Positions 34,236 through 41,250 of a stretch of 64,000 nt of DNA are shown here, piece by piece. The position numbers were made by a program, and so were the translations under genes. The stretch is from JANQOH01 sp965201155 (lineage in GTDB: Bacteria; Pseudomonadota; Alphaproteobacteria; UBA7887), in NCBI GenBank assembly GCA_965201155.1, contig OZ241752.1, positions 2,232,001 to 2,296,000 of the forward strand, written 5' to 3'. The notes below the pieces were generated by a model, which worked only from the letters and a program-made list of their open reading frames with translations, had not been told where the DNA came from and did not search any database. The first letter of the stretch is position 1. Each line of letters begins with the position of its first letter.

Positions 34236-34248
34236 GGCGGTTCGGGAT

Positions 34249-35115
34249 TCAGGAAGCGGCCTGTTGCTGTCGACGTGCTGCCTGCAGCGTGTTGGCAAGC
34301 AAGCAGGCGATGGTCATGGGGCCGACACCGCCTGGTACGGGGGTGATGGTGCCGGCGACGGCGGCGGCTTCCTCGAATGCGACGTCGCCGACAAGGCGCG
34401 GTTTGCCGTTGGGTCCGGCCACGCGGTTGATGCCCACATCGATGACTGCGGCGCCCGGTTTCAGCCAGCTACCGCGGACGAATTCCGGTTTGCCGACGGC
34501 GGCGACGACGATATCGGCGCGGCGGCAGGCGCCGGCGAGGTCGCGGGTGCGTGAATGGGCGACGGTGACAGTGGCATTGGCGGCCAGCAGCAGAAGCGCT
34601 GCGGGTTTGCCGACGATGGCCGACCGCCCGACGACGATCGCGTCAGCGCCGGTCAACGGGACATCGGACTCCGCCAGCAGGTGCATGACGCCCTGCGGGG
34701 TACAGGGAACCAGCCCCGGCAAGCCGGCGGCGAGGCGACCGGCATTGACCGGGTGGAAGCCGTCAACGTCCTTTTCCGGGTCGATGGCCATGATGATGCG
34801 GTCGGGGTCGATATGGGCGGGCAGCGGCAGTTGCACGAGGATGCCGTGGACCTGACGGTCCCGGTTGAGGGATTCCACGAGAGCGAGCAACCGGGACTGG
34901 TCGGTTGCGGCGGGCAGACGGTGTTCAAACCGGTCCATGCCTGCTTCCGCCAGGGCGCGGGTCTTGTTGCGCACATAGACCTGGCTGGCGGGGTCATCTC
35001 CGACGAGAATGACGGCAAGGCCCGGGCGGAAGCCGAATGTCTTGACCTCACCGGCGATGCGGCGGCGCATTTCGGCCGCGATATGCTTCCCGTCGATCAG
35101 CTGCGCGTCAGGCAT
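34249..35115 (-). CDS. folD: Bifunctional methylenetetrahydrofolate dehydrogenase/cyclohydrolase
   Basis: Interconverts 5,10-methylene- and 10-formyl-tetrahydrofolate with NADP. The 288-residue protein has the two FolD signatures: VGDDPASQVYVRNKTRALAEAGM (with the catalytic Lys in YVRNK) and the NADP site IVVGRSAIVGKPAALLLL, then PGGVGPMTIACLLANT near the end. Cytoplasmic. It is 63 bp downstream of the lipoprotein gene on the same strand and convergent with speH. Confidence 0.96.
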   Translation of the reverse strand: MPDAQLIDGKHIAAEMRRRIAGEVKTFGFRPGLAVILVGDDPASQVYVRNKTRALAEAGMDRFEHRLPAATDQSRLLALVESLNRDRQVHGILVQLPLPAHIDPDRIIMAIDPEKDVDGFHPVNAGRLAAGLPGLVPCTPQGVMHLLAESDVPLTGADAIVVGRSAIVGKPAALLLLAANATVTVAHSRTRDLAGACRRADIVVAAVGKPEFVRGSWLKPGAAVIDVGINRVAGPNGKPRLVGDVAFEEAAAVAGTITPVPGGVGPMTIACLLANTLQAARRQQQAAS

Positions 35116-35178
35116 GGGACGAGTGGAGCGCCGTCAGGCGGGCGGGGAGTGATGCCCCCGGAAAAAAGGGGAGGCGGA

Positions 35179-35733
35179 TCAGGGCTGGAGGCTGCGTCGG
35201 TAGCCAAGCTGCTGCCGGTCCAGTTGGAAGCCTATGACCACTTCGTATTCCCAGGGGCGGATTTCCGCGTCGGCAGGGAAGCGAAGCGAGATTTCCTGCG
35301 GCGCTCCCTGGGCGAAGCGGCTGTCGGGCGTGTCAAAGGTGATTTCCGCGAGGAATGTCTGCTTGTTGGCGACCTCGCCGTCGGTTCCGAGGGCGGCGAC
35401 GAAAAATGGCATGGGCTGGTTATCAGCGGCGTCGTTTTCGCGTTCAGCGCCCATGAGCAGGGTGAGGTTGAGGTTCATGCCGCTGGTCGGCTTGTCGCCG
35501 TCGTCATAGTCGCATTGCGCTTCGACGCCGATGATGCGCGCTTCCATATTCACGTTTTCGGGAGTGGGGGCGGCGCCGTCCCGAAAGCGGGGGAAGACCG
35601 AGGCTTCGTCGATGAGGCGCACCGCGGGGCATGGCAGTGCGTTATCCGCGGAGAAGGGGTTGAGCGTACCGCAGCCGACGAGCAGCAGCGCACTTGCGAA
35701 GGCGGCGGCGGGTTTCATGAAGGGTGCGGTCAC
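35179..35733 (-). CDS. Putative lipoprotein of unknown function
   Basis: A 184-residue protein with a lipoprotein signal: hydrophobic AAAFASALLLVGC with the lipobox LVGC (lipidated cysteine at about residue 21). The mature part has a few conserved-looking stretches (CPAVRLIDEASVFPRF, NLNLTLLMGAE, WEYEVVIGFQLDRQQ) resembling uncharacterised alphaproteobacterial envelope proteins. The GTG start at 35733 overlaps the upstream CDGSH gene stop (GTGA), implying coupling; ATG 35718 is the alternative. Function unknown. Confidence 0.75.
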   Translation of the reverse strand: MTAPFMKPAAAFASALLLVGCGTLNPFSADNALPCPAVRLIDEASVFPRFRDGAAPTPENVNMEARIIGVEAQCDYDDGDKPTSGMNLNLTLLMGAERENDAADNQPMPFFVAALGTDGEVANKQTFLAEITFDTPDSRFAQGAPQEISLRFPADAEIRPWEYEVVIGFQLDRQQLGYRRSLQP

Positions 35734-35969
35734 AGGCCGTTATGCGTTCCGTCGCAATGGGGTCGGCTTCCGGTCTGCTTGCACCCGCAAAGCCACGCGG
35801 TTTCGTCGCGTTCGGCTCTCCAGACGATGGGCATGATGCCGGTGCCACTGTGCGAACCGTCACAAAAGGGTTGATTGAGGCTGCGCCCGCAGGCGCACCA
35901 AGCATAGTTTCTTCCGGCTTTGAGTTCGGTTTCGTAGGGTTCCTTTTGCGCGATGACGGCGTCGCTCAT
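35730..35969 (-). CDS. Double-CDGSH iron-sulfur protein
   Basis: A 79-residue soluble protein with two CDGSH-type 2Fe-2S binding motifs: CACGRSLNQPFCDGSH and CGCKQTGSRPHCDGTH. Each has the Cys-X-Cys...Cys...His ligand set of the mitoNEET-like family; tandem forms are common in bacteria and may act in electron transfer or iron/redox sensing. The start at 35969 has AAGGAG upstream; the longer frame is noise. It is coupled by a 4-base overlap to the lipoprotein gene. Confidence 0.9.
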   Translation of the reverse strand: MSDAVIAQKEPYETELKAGRNYAWCACGRSLNQPFCDGSHSGTGIMPIVWRAERDETAWLCGCKQTGSRPHCDGTHNGL

Positions 35970-36077
35970 GTCGTGCTCCTTGCGGTTGCCGGGATGACGC
36001 GGATTATGGCACAGGCTGGCGGGCACGCAAGGGCTGCGGCGTGCGGTGCGCACCGCCTACACATCGCGGAGAGGGTG

Positions 36078-37001
36078 ATGGTTGCCGGGTGCCGGTTGGT
36101 CGGGCTTGACTGGGGAATCACGACGCTGCGCGCCTATGCGCTGGGGGATGACGGCGCGGTGCTGGACACGCGTACGCGCAACGCGGGAATCATGCATGTT
36201 GGCGAGGGCGGGTTCGAAGGCGCTTTTTCGGAAATTGTTTCGGGGTGGCCGCGATGCCCGGTCCTCGCTTCCGGGATGATCACCAGCCGGCAAGGCTGGG
36301 TGGAAGTTCCGTATGTTCCGTGTCCCTGCGGTGTTGCGGAGCTGGCGGCGGGGTTGGTGAGGCGGCCTCTGGCCGACGGACGCGATATCTACTTTGTTCC
36401 CGGCGCCGCGCTGCGCAGCCCGGATGGCGGCGGCGATGTCATGCGGGGTGAGGAAACGCAGATTGCCGGCGTGGACCCGGGCCCGGGGCAGGCGGCGGCG
36501 GTCTTGCCGGGGACCCACAGCAAATGGGCGCTGCTTGATGGCGGTGCGCTGCAGTGGTTTGTCACCTTCATGACCGGTGAGTTGTTTGCGGTGCTGAAGG
36601 AGCATTCGATCCTGGGACGGATGATGTACGGCGGCACGCATGATGCCGCGGCTTTTGCGAGCGGAGTGGCGCGGGGCGCCGTGCCGGAGGGAGCGGATGG
36701 CGGCCTGCTGAAGCGGCTGTTCAGTGCGCGCACGCTCGCGCTGTTCGGAGCGCTAGACGAAGCGGCGGTGGAGTCATGGTTGTCGGGTCTGATGATCGGT
36801 GCGGAGATTCGCGAGGCGCAGGCAAGTCTTGATGCATTCGGCGGCGGTGCGGTGCCGCATCGCGTGGTGCTGATCGGCGGCGGCGCGGCGGCGGCGCGCT
36901 ATGCAGACGCCCTGGCGCAGGTGGGTATCGAGACGGTTGCTGCTGCTGGTGCGGCGCCGCGCGGGCATTGGCGGATTGCCCGGCAGGGCAATCGCTTTTG
37001 A
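36078..37001 (+). CDS. dgoK: 2-Dehydro-3-deoxygalactonokinase with IS-altered C-terminus
   Basis: Phosphorylates 2-keto-3-deoxy-galactonate in D-galactonate breakdown. The 307-residue protein has the DgoK pattern: LVGLDWGITTLRAYAL (phosphate loop), VLASGMITSRQGW, EETQIAG, AVLPGTHSKWALL and a VVLIGGGAAAARYADAL nucleotide motif near the end. ATG 36078 follows GGAGAGGG. The last five residues (QGNRF) and the stop are encoded by the terminal repeat of the inserted ISAs1-family element (from 36984). Removing the element and one target copy would restore a tail of AAGLPEG ending at 38237. The active core is complete, so the enzyme is probably still functional. No dgoA or dgoD is adjacent. Confidence 0.87.
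   Translation: MVAGCRLVGLDWGITTLRAYALGDDGAVLDTRTRNAGIMHVGEGGFEGAFSEIVSGWPRCPVLASGMITSRQGWVEVPYVPCPCGVAELAAGLVRRPLADGRDIYFVPGAALRSPDGGGDVMRGEETQIAGVDPGPGQAAAVLPGTHSKWALLDGGALQWFVTFMTGELFAVLKEHSILGRMMYGGTHDAAAFASGVARGAVPEGADGGLLKRLFSARTLALFGALDEAAVESWLSGLMIGAEIREAQASLDAFGGGAVPHRVVLIGGGAAAARYADALAQVGIETVAAAGAAPRGHWRIARQGNRF
36974..36983 (+). repeat. Target-site duplication, left copy (GATTGCCCGG)
   Basis: The 10 bp GATTGCCCGG directly before the left inverted repeat recur directly after the right one at 38204-38213 without mismatch. The left copy lies inside the dgoK reading frame. Confidence 0.93.
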
Positions 37002-38203
37002 AATCAGGGGTGTTTTGTAGCAGCGCGGATCAGGTCGATGAGGAAATTGTCGTCCCAGGCTGCGCGTTTGAGCTTTCCGCGCATGGCATCCTTGGTGGGT
37101 TCATGACGGGCGATGTTGAGCGCCAGGCGCCGCATGAGCGCCAGGTTCTGCGGACCATGTCCCTTGCGGTTGCGTTGCTGGTCCTCATTCATCGACACGT
37201 CCAGAACCCAATGCAAACTGTTCTCTATCGACCAGTGCGCCCGCACTGCGCGCAAAAATGCCTCCGGTGAGAGCTTTGCGCTCATCACATAATAGCGCGC
37301 CTCGGTATTTTGTTTGCCCTTGCTTTCGCGCGTTGCCGTTACCTTGCCGATGGCCTGGAGACCCGGCCAGTCATGTGCCTCCTGCAGCCAGTCAATCTCG
37401 TGCGAGACCTCCGCAAGGCGTGTCTCAAGGCGTCCGTGATCCTTGCTGACATGCTCATAAGATTGAATCTTTTCCGCACCTTCCGGGCTGTCGAGAAACA
37501 ATGTGACATCACCGTGCAGGGTGTCCTGATTGCGTTTCAGCGCCAGTACATAGTCGCCGCCGCCGGCTGTTACACGCTCTGCGGTGCGGCGTTGTGTATG
37601 CATCGCATCGGCGGTCACGGTCCGGCCCTTGAGGCGTAACATGTCGAGCAGCCTGGGCAATGCCGTGATCTCATTGGATTTGCCATCGACCGCCACTTGC
37701 CCCAGCACGAGACGGCTTTGAGCGCCAAAGGCGTGCACGAGATGCAGTCCCGAACGCTTGGCGGCATTGTCGAATGAGCGCCGCAGTTGCTTGCCGTCTA
37801 TGGCAATGACGGTGTCGTCGAGGCATTCGGCCCAGTCCTTGACAAGGCCCTGCAATACCTCTGTCAGGCCTTGAGGATCGAGTGCGTTGAAGAGGTCGGA
37901 GAAGGCGTCGTGGCTTGGTATGCCATGGGAAAGCGTCATGAACTGGCGCAAAAACGGCTTCTTGGCGCGTCCGAAGCGTGCCATGTCGGCGCATCCCTCA
38001 CCGCCCGAGAGCACGCATAGCAGGCCGATCATGAGCATTTCGTGAAAGTTGTGGCGTGTGGCGTTGGACCGCCGCGGGTCAGTAACAGATTCAAATATAT
38101 GAGCAAATTCTTCCATAGTCTGTCTCCGTGCCGGGCATCGAAAACAGAATATGAATCAAAAATACAAACAAAAAAACGCAAAATTTCAAAAGCGATTCCC
38201 CTG
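36984..38203. mobile_element. ISAs1-family insertion sequence, complete (1220 bp)
   Basis: Both ends are visible: 21-bp terminal inverted repeats at 36984-37004 and 38183-38203 differ at one base (core AATCGCTTTTGAAAT). They are flanked by a perfect 10-bp target duplication GATTGCCCGG at 36974-36983 and 38204-38213. One intact transposase gene fills the element on the minus strand. Length, repeat size and duplication size fit the ISAs1 family. Intact ends, gene and duplication indicate a recent insertion. Confidence 0.95.
37004..38116 (-). CDS. ISAs1-family transposase
   Basis: A 370-residue DDE transposase. The acidic residues can be read at IAIDGKQLRRS, VTADAMHTQRRTAE and HWSIENSLHWVLDV, with the family N-terminus FESVTDPRRSNATRHNFHEMLMIGLLCVLSGGEGCADM. 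No stop or frameshift is present. Its stop codon (37004-37006) overlaps the inner base of the left terminal repeat. It is transcribed opposite to dgoK and nosR. Confidence 0.95.
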   Translation of the reverse strand: MEEFAHIFESVTDPRRSNATRHNFHEMLMIGLLCVLSGGEGCADMARFGRAKKPFLRQFMTLSHGIPSHDAFSDLFNALDPQGLTEVLQGLVKDWAECLDDTVIAIDGKQLRRSFDNAAKRSGLHLVHAFGAQSRLVLGQVAVDGKSNEITALPRLLDMLRLKGRTVTADAMHTQRRTAERVTAGGGDYVLALKRNQDTLHGDVTLFLDSPEGAEKIQSYEHVSKDHGRLETRLAEVSHEIDWLQEAHDWPGLQAIGKVTATRESKGKQNTEARYYVMSAKLSPEAFLRAVRAHWSIENSLHWVLDVSMNEDQQRNRKGHGPQNLALMRRLALNIARHEPTKDAMRGKLKRAAWDDNFLIDLIRAATKHP

Positions 38204-38213
38204 GATTGCCCGG
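38204..38213 (+). repeat. Target-site duplication, right copy (GATTGCCCGG)
   Basis: Exact second copy of the 10-bp duplication, next to the right terminal repeat. The former dgoK tail continues from 38214 to a TGA at 38235-38237. Confidence 0.93.
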
Positions 38214-38260
38214 GCGGCCGGATTGCCGGAGGGCTGATTCCCGGCTATATCGGACGCTGC

Positions 38261-40297
38261 ATGAACAGGGCAGTCCGGTTCGCCGCCGCAATGGCGGCGG
38301 CCTTCATAGTGATTTCAGCCGGCGCGGCGGCTCGTATGGAAGACCCGCTGGAGACCCGGCTGGACGGCGACGTGCTGCAGCAGATTTTTCCACAGGCGGA
38401 GCGGCTGGGGCCGGTTACCGGCGACCCACCGATGGCGGCGGCGCAGGCGGGCGACGAGACTCTCGGCTATTTGTTCTCGACTTATGAGACGGTGCACCCG
38501 CGCGGCTATTCGGGACAGCCGTTCGACATCATTGTCGGGCTTGACCGGGCCGGAGTCATTCGCGGCCATGTGTTGGTGGAGGAGCGCGAGCCGCTGATCG
38601 ATCCCGACATGATCACTCCGGAAGCGACATCCCGGTATCTGGCGGAAACACACGGATATGATCTTGACGGCGGCTCGCGGTTCGCGCCTGCCCATGTTGA
38701 CGGGGTGTCGGGCGCGACGGTGAGTGTCACGGCGATGCGCCGTGCGGTGCTCAATGCAGCGACGCTTGTCGGCTACAGCACGGGCATTCTGGAAGACGGC
38801 GGCAGCGGGCTGGCGCTCGACCGCATCGCATATGCGCCGCGCAGCTGGGAGGAATTGCTGGCGGACGGGTCGGTGCGGCGTGCGACAGTGCCGTCGGAGG
38901 ACGGCGAAACGGTGTTTTTTGCGGCGCTGGCGACGCCACGGATGATCGGGCGCAATCTGTTTGGTGAACGGCGTTTTCGCAAGGTGATGGAGGTGGCGGC
39001 GCCCGATATGCAGCAGCTCATGGTGGGTTCCGTGGGGCCTCTGGGGTGGCTGCCGAAGAATCCGTGGCTCGTGGACCGGGTGGAGGCGGTGCGCCTGGCG
39101 CAGGGAGACGCCAGGATCGATTTGCCGACACGGTATTTTTCGCCGGCGAACGGGTTGGCGGCCTCCGGCGCGCCTGAATTTGATGAACTCGCCCGGTTCG
39201 GGATACCGGGCGCGAGCGAGTTTAATCCTCTGGCGCCCTGGGCGCTGGAAATCACGCATGGAGAGCAGGTGACCGCGCTTCCGTATCGGGTGCCGGGCGA
39301 GTTGGTGCGCGGTGACTTGATCGCCCTGGAAGATGCGGGATTTCGCGAGCCTGTGCGGGTCGGAATCGGCGGCTGGCGCGAGAGCACCATGACCGACTGG
39401 CAGCGCCTGTGGGTAGACAAGCAATGGGACATAGCCGGACTTCTGGCGCTGTTGGCGGCGGTGACCTGCGTAGTGTTGTTTCAGGATGAGCTGACTCGCT
39501 CGCGCCGCGTGCATCGCCTGGTGCGAAACACGCTGTTGGCGGTGACGTTGGTGTGGCTGGGATGGATAGCGGGAGGTCAACTCACGGTTCTTTCGGTGAT
39601 CCGATATTTCCAGGCGGCGTTCGGCGCGGCGGATTGGGATACGGTCCTGCTCGATCCGCTGTTGGTGCTACTCAGCGTCTACACGGCGGTTACGCTGGCC
39701 TTGTGGGGGCGCGGCGTGTTTTGCGGGTGGCTGTGCCCGTTCGGCGCGTTGCAGGAATTGTCGTATCGTGCGGCGCGGCTGCTGCGGCTGCCGGAGGTGA
39801 CGGTGCCGGAGCGGATGCAAGAGCGTTTGTGGGCAGTGAAATATGTTCTCGCGGCGGGGCTGCTGGGCCTTGCAGCGCTGGCGCCGAATGCGGCGTCACT
39901 GGCGGCGGAGGTGGAACCGTTTCAGACGGCCATCACAATGGCATTTCAGCGGTCTTGGCCATTTGTGGCGTGGGCGGTGGCGTTGCTGCTGGCGGGATTG
40001 TTTGTGGAGCGTTTTTTCTGTCGTTTCCTGTGTCCTCTTGGCGGGCTTCTGGCGGTGTTGGGGCGCATTCATGTGCTGGACTGGCTGCGGCGGCGCCCGG
40101 AATGCGGGAATCCGTGTCAGATTTGTGCGCATTCCTGTCCGATCGGCGCCATTTCGGGACGCGGCGCGATCAACATGAGCGAATGCCTGCAATGTCTGGA
40201 TTGCCAGGTGGATTATCATGACGCTGCCCGCTGCCCGCCGCTGGCGGCGCGACGACGGCGGGCAGCACACGGACGGGCGGCGGGCGCCGTTGCGTGA
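38261..40297 (+). CDS. NosR/NirI-family membrane flavo-iron-sulfur protein
   Basis: The 678-residue precursor has a signal peptide (residues 1-24), a periplasmic FMN-binding domain with VDGVSGATVSV (covalent flavin threonine expected near residue 152), further periplasmic sequence to about 390, several membrane helices with CGWLCPFGALQE and CRFLCPLGG motifs (Cys-x3-CP), and a cytoplasmic tail with CGNPCQICAHSCP and CLQCLDCQVDYHDAARCP for 4Fe-4S clusters. This is the NosR/NirI plan. NosR supplies electrons to, or is needed for expression of, nitrous oxide reductase, but no nosZ, nosD or nosL is nearby, so the partner is unknown. ATG 38261 is 23 bp beyond the ancestral dgoK stop. Confidence 0.87.
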   Translation: MNRAVRFAAAMAAAFIVISAGAAARMEDPLETRLDGDVLQQIFPQAERLGPVTGDPPMAAAQAGDETLGYLFSTYETVHPRGYSGQPFDIIVGLDRAGVIRGHVLVEEREPLIDPDMITPEATSRYLAETHGYDLDGGSRFAPAHVDGVSGATVSVTAMRRAVLNAATLVGYSTGILEDGGSGLALDRIAYAPRSWEELLADGSVRRATVPSEDGETVFFAALATPRMIGRNLFGERRFRKVMEVAAPDMQQLMVGSVGPLGWLPKNPWLVDRVEAVRLAQGDARIDLPTRYFSPANGLAASGAPEFDELARFGIPGASEFNPLAPWALEITHGEQVTALPYRVPGELVRGDLIALEDAGFREPVRVGIGGWRESTMTDWQRLWVDKQWDIAGLLALLAAVTCVVLFQDELTRSRRVHRLVRNTLLAVTLVWLGWIAGGQLTVLSVIRYFQAAFGAADWDTVLLDPLLVLLSVYTAVTLALWGRGVFCGWLCPFGALQELSYRAARLLRLPEVTVPERMQERLWAVKYVLAAGLLGLAALAPNAASLAAEVEPFQTAITMAFQRSWPFVAWAVALLLAGLFVERFFCRFLCPLGGLLAVLGRIHVLDWLRRRPECGNPCQICAHSCPIGAISGRGAINMSECLQCLDCQVDYHDAARCPPLAARRRRAAHGRAAGAVA

Positions 40298-40320
40298 GTC
40301 AGGCCGCGAGCGGACGGCGT

Positions 40321-41052
40321 TCAGCCGCGGCCGACATAAGCCTGGGTGTGGGGGATGACGGTGGTTTCCAGCACTTCCACATGCGGCGGCATGGCAGCGA
40401 TGGTGAGCGCGATTTCGGCGAGGTGGTCGGGCGCAATCATGGGTTCGGAATCCTGGGGTCTGGCGCCGTCGATTCGGCGTTCGACGAGGACGTTTCCAGG
40501 GTTGATGATGGAGCAGGTGATATTGTGGGCGCGGCCTTCGAGCGCGGTCGATTGGGTGAGACCCCAGAGGCCGTGCTTGGAGGCGTTGTAGGGGGCCATA
40601 TTCGGGCGCACGCGTTTGGCCGAAATTGACCCGATATTGATGATTCTCCCGCCTCCCTGCGTTTTCATGAAGGGCCAAGCGGCGCGAGTGCACAGCATGG
40701 GGCCGGTGAGGTTGGTGGCGATCACGGCGTCCCAGGCTGCGAGGCTCAAACCATCGAGCGGCCCACCGTCGAAGCGTCCGGCGTTGTTCACCAGGATATC
40801 GACCCGGCCGAAACGCTCGCGGCATTCGCCGAACAGCTTCTCCACATTGTCGGGGAGTGAGATGTCGAGTGGCAGCGCCGAGACGGCGGCGCCCAGTTCC
40901 CGAGCCTGCGCTGCGGTGTCGGCCAGTTTGCCGGCGCGGCGGGCGGTGATGACGAGAGCGCTTCCGGCGGCTGCAAAGCGCCGGGCGATGGCGCTGCCGA
41001 TGCCGGAGCTGGCGCCGGTGATCACCGTGACCTTGCCGTCGAGTCTTGTCAT
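40321..41052 (-). CDS. Short-chain dehydrogenase/reductase
   Basis: A 243-residue Rossmann-fold oxidoreductase: cofactor motif TGASSGIG (12-19), NNAG, the catalytic serine in IGSISAK and YNASK with Tyr and Lys about residue 150. The residue pattern after the second strand (TARRAGKL) suggests NADPH. ATG 41052 gives the normal start MTRLDGKVTVITG; upstream in-frame sequence is non-homologous. It converges on the NosR-like gene (23 bp). The C-terminal LETTVIPHTQAYVGRG resembles SDRs of unknown substrate. Confidence 0.88.
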   Translation of the reverse strand: MTRLDGKVTVITGASSGIGSAIARRFAAAGSALVITARRAGKLADTAAQARELGAAVSALPLDISLPDNVEKLFGECRERFGRVDILVNNAGRFDGGPLDGLSLAAWDAVIATNLTGPMLCTRAAWPFMKTQGGGRIINIGSISAKRVRPNMAPYNASKHGLWGLTQSTALEGRAHNITCSIINPGNVLVERRIDGARPQDSEPMIAPDHLAEIALTIAAMPPHVEVLETTVIPHTQAYVGRG

Positions 41053-41250
41053 TGCGGTCCTCCCGATGCATCTGGTCCGGCGGGTATGCGCCACCGCGCC
41101 GCCTGCCACCATTATCCTGTATCGTGCGTATCGTGCGGTTTTACGCTGTTGGCGGCGCGGTTCGCAATTCGCGCGGTGCAGTCTGGCCGTGATAGGGTGC
41201 ACGATACTAGGCGCCGGGTGACGCACCGGGCCTGTCCTTTGGAGCTTGCG

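Noticed and set aside
38261..40297. Evidence for denitrification (N2O reduction)
   Set aside because: Only a NosR-like protein is present; nosZ and its maturation genes are not in the window.
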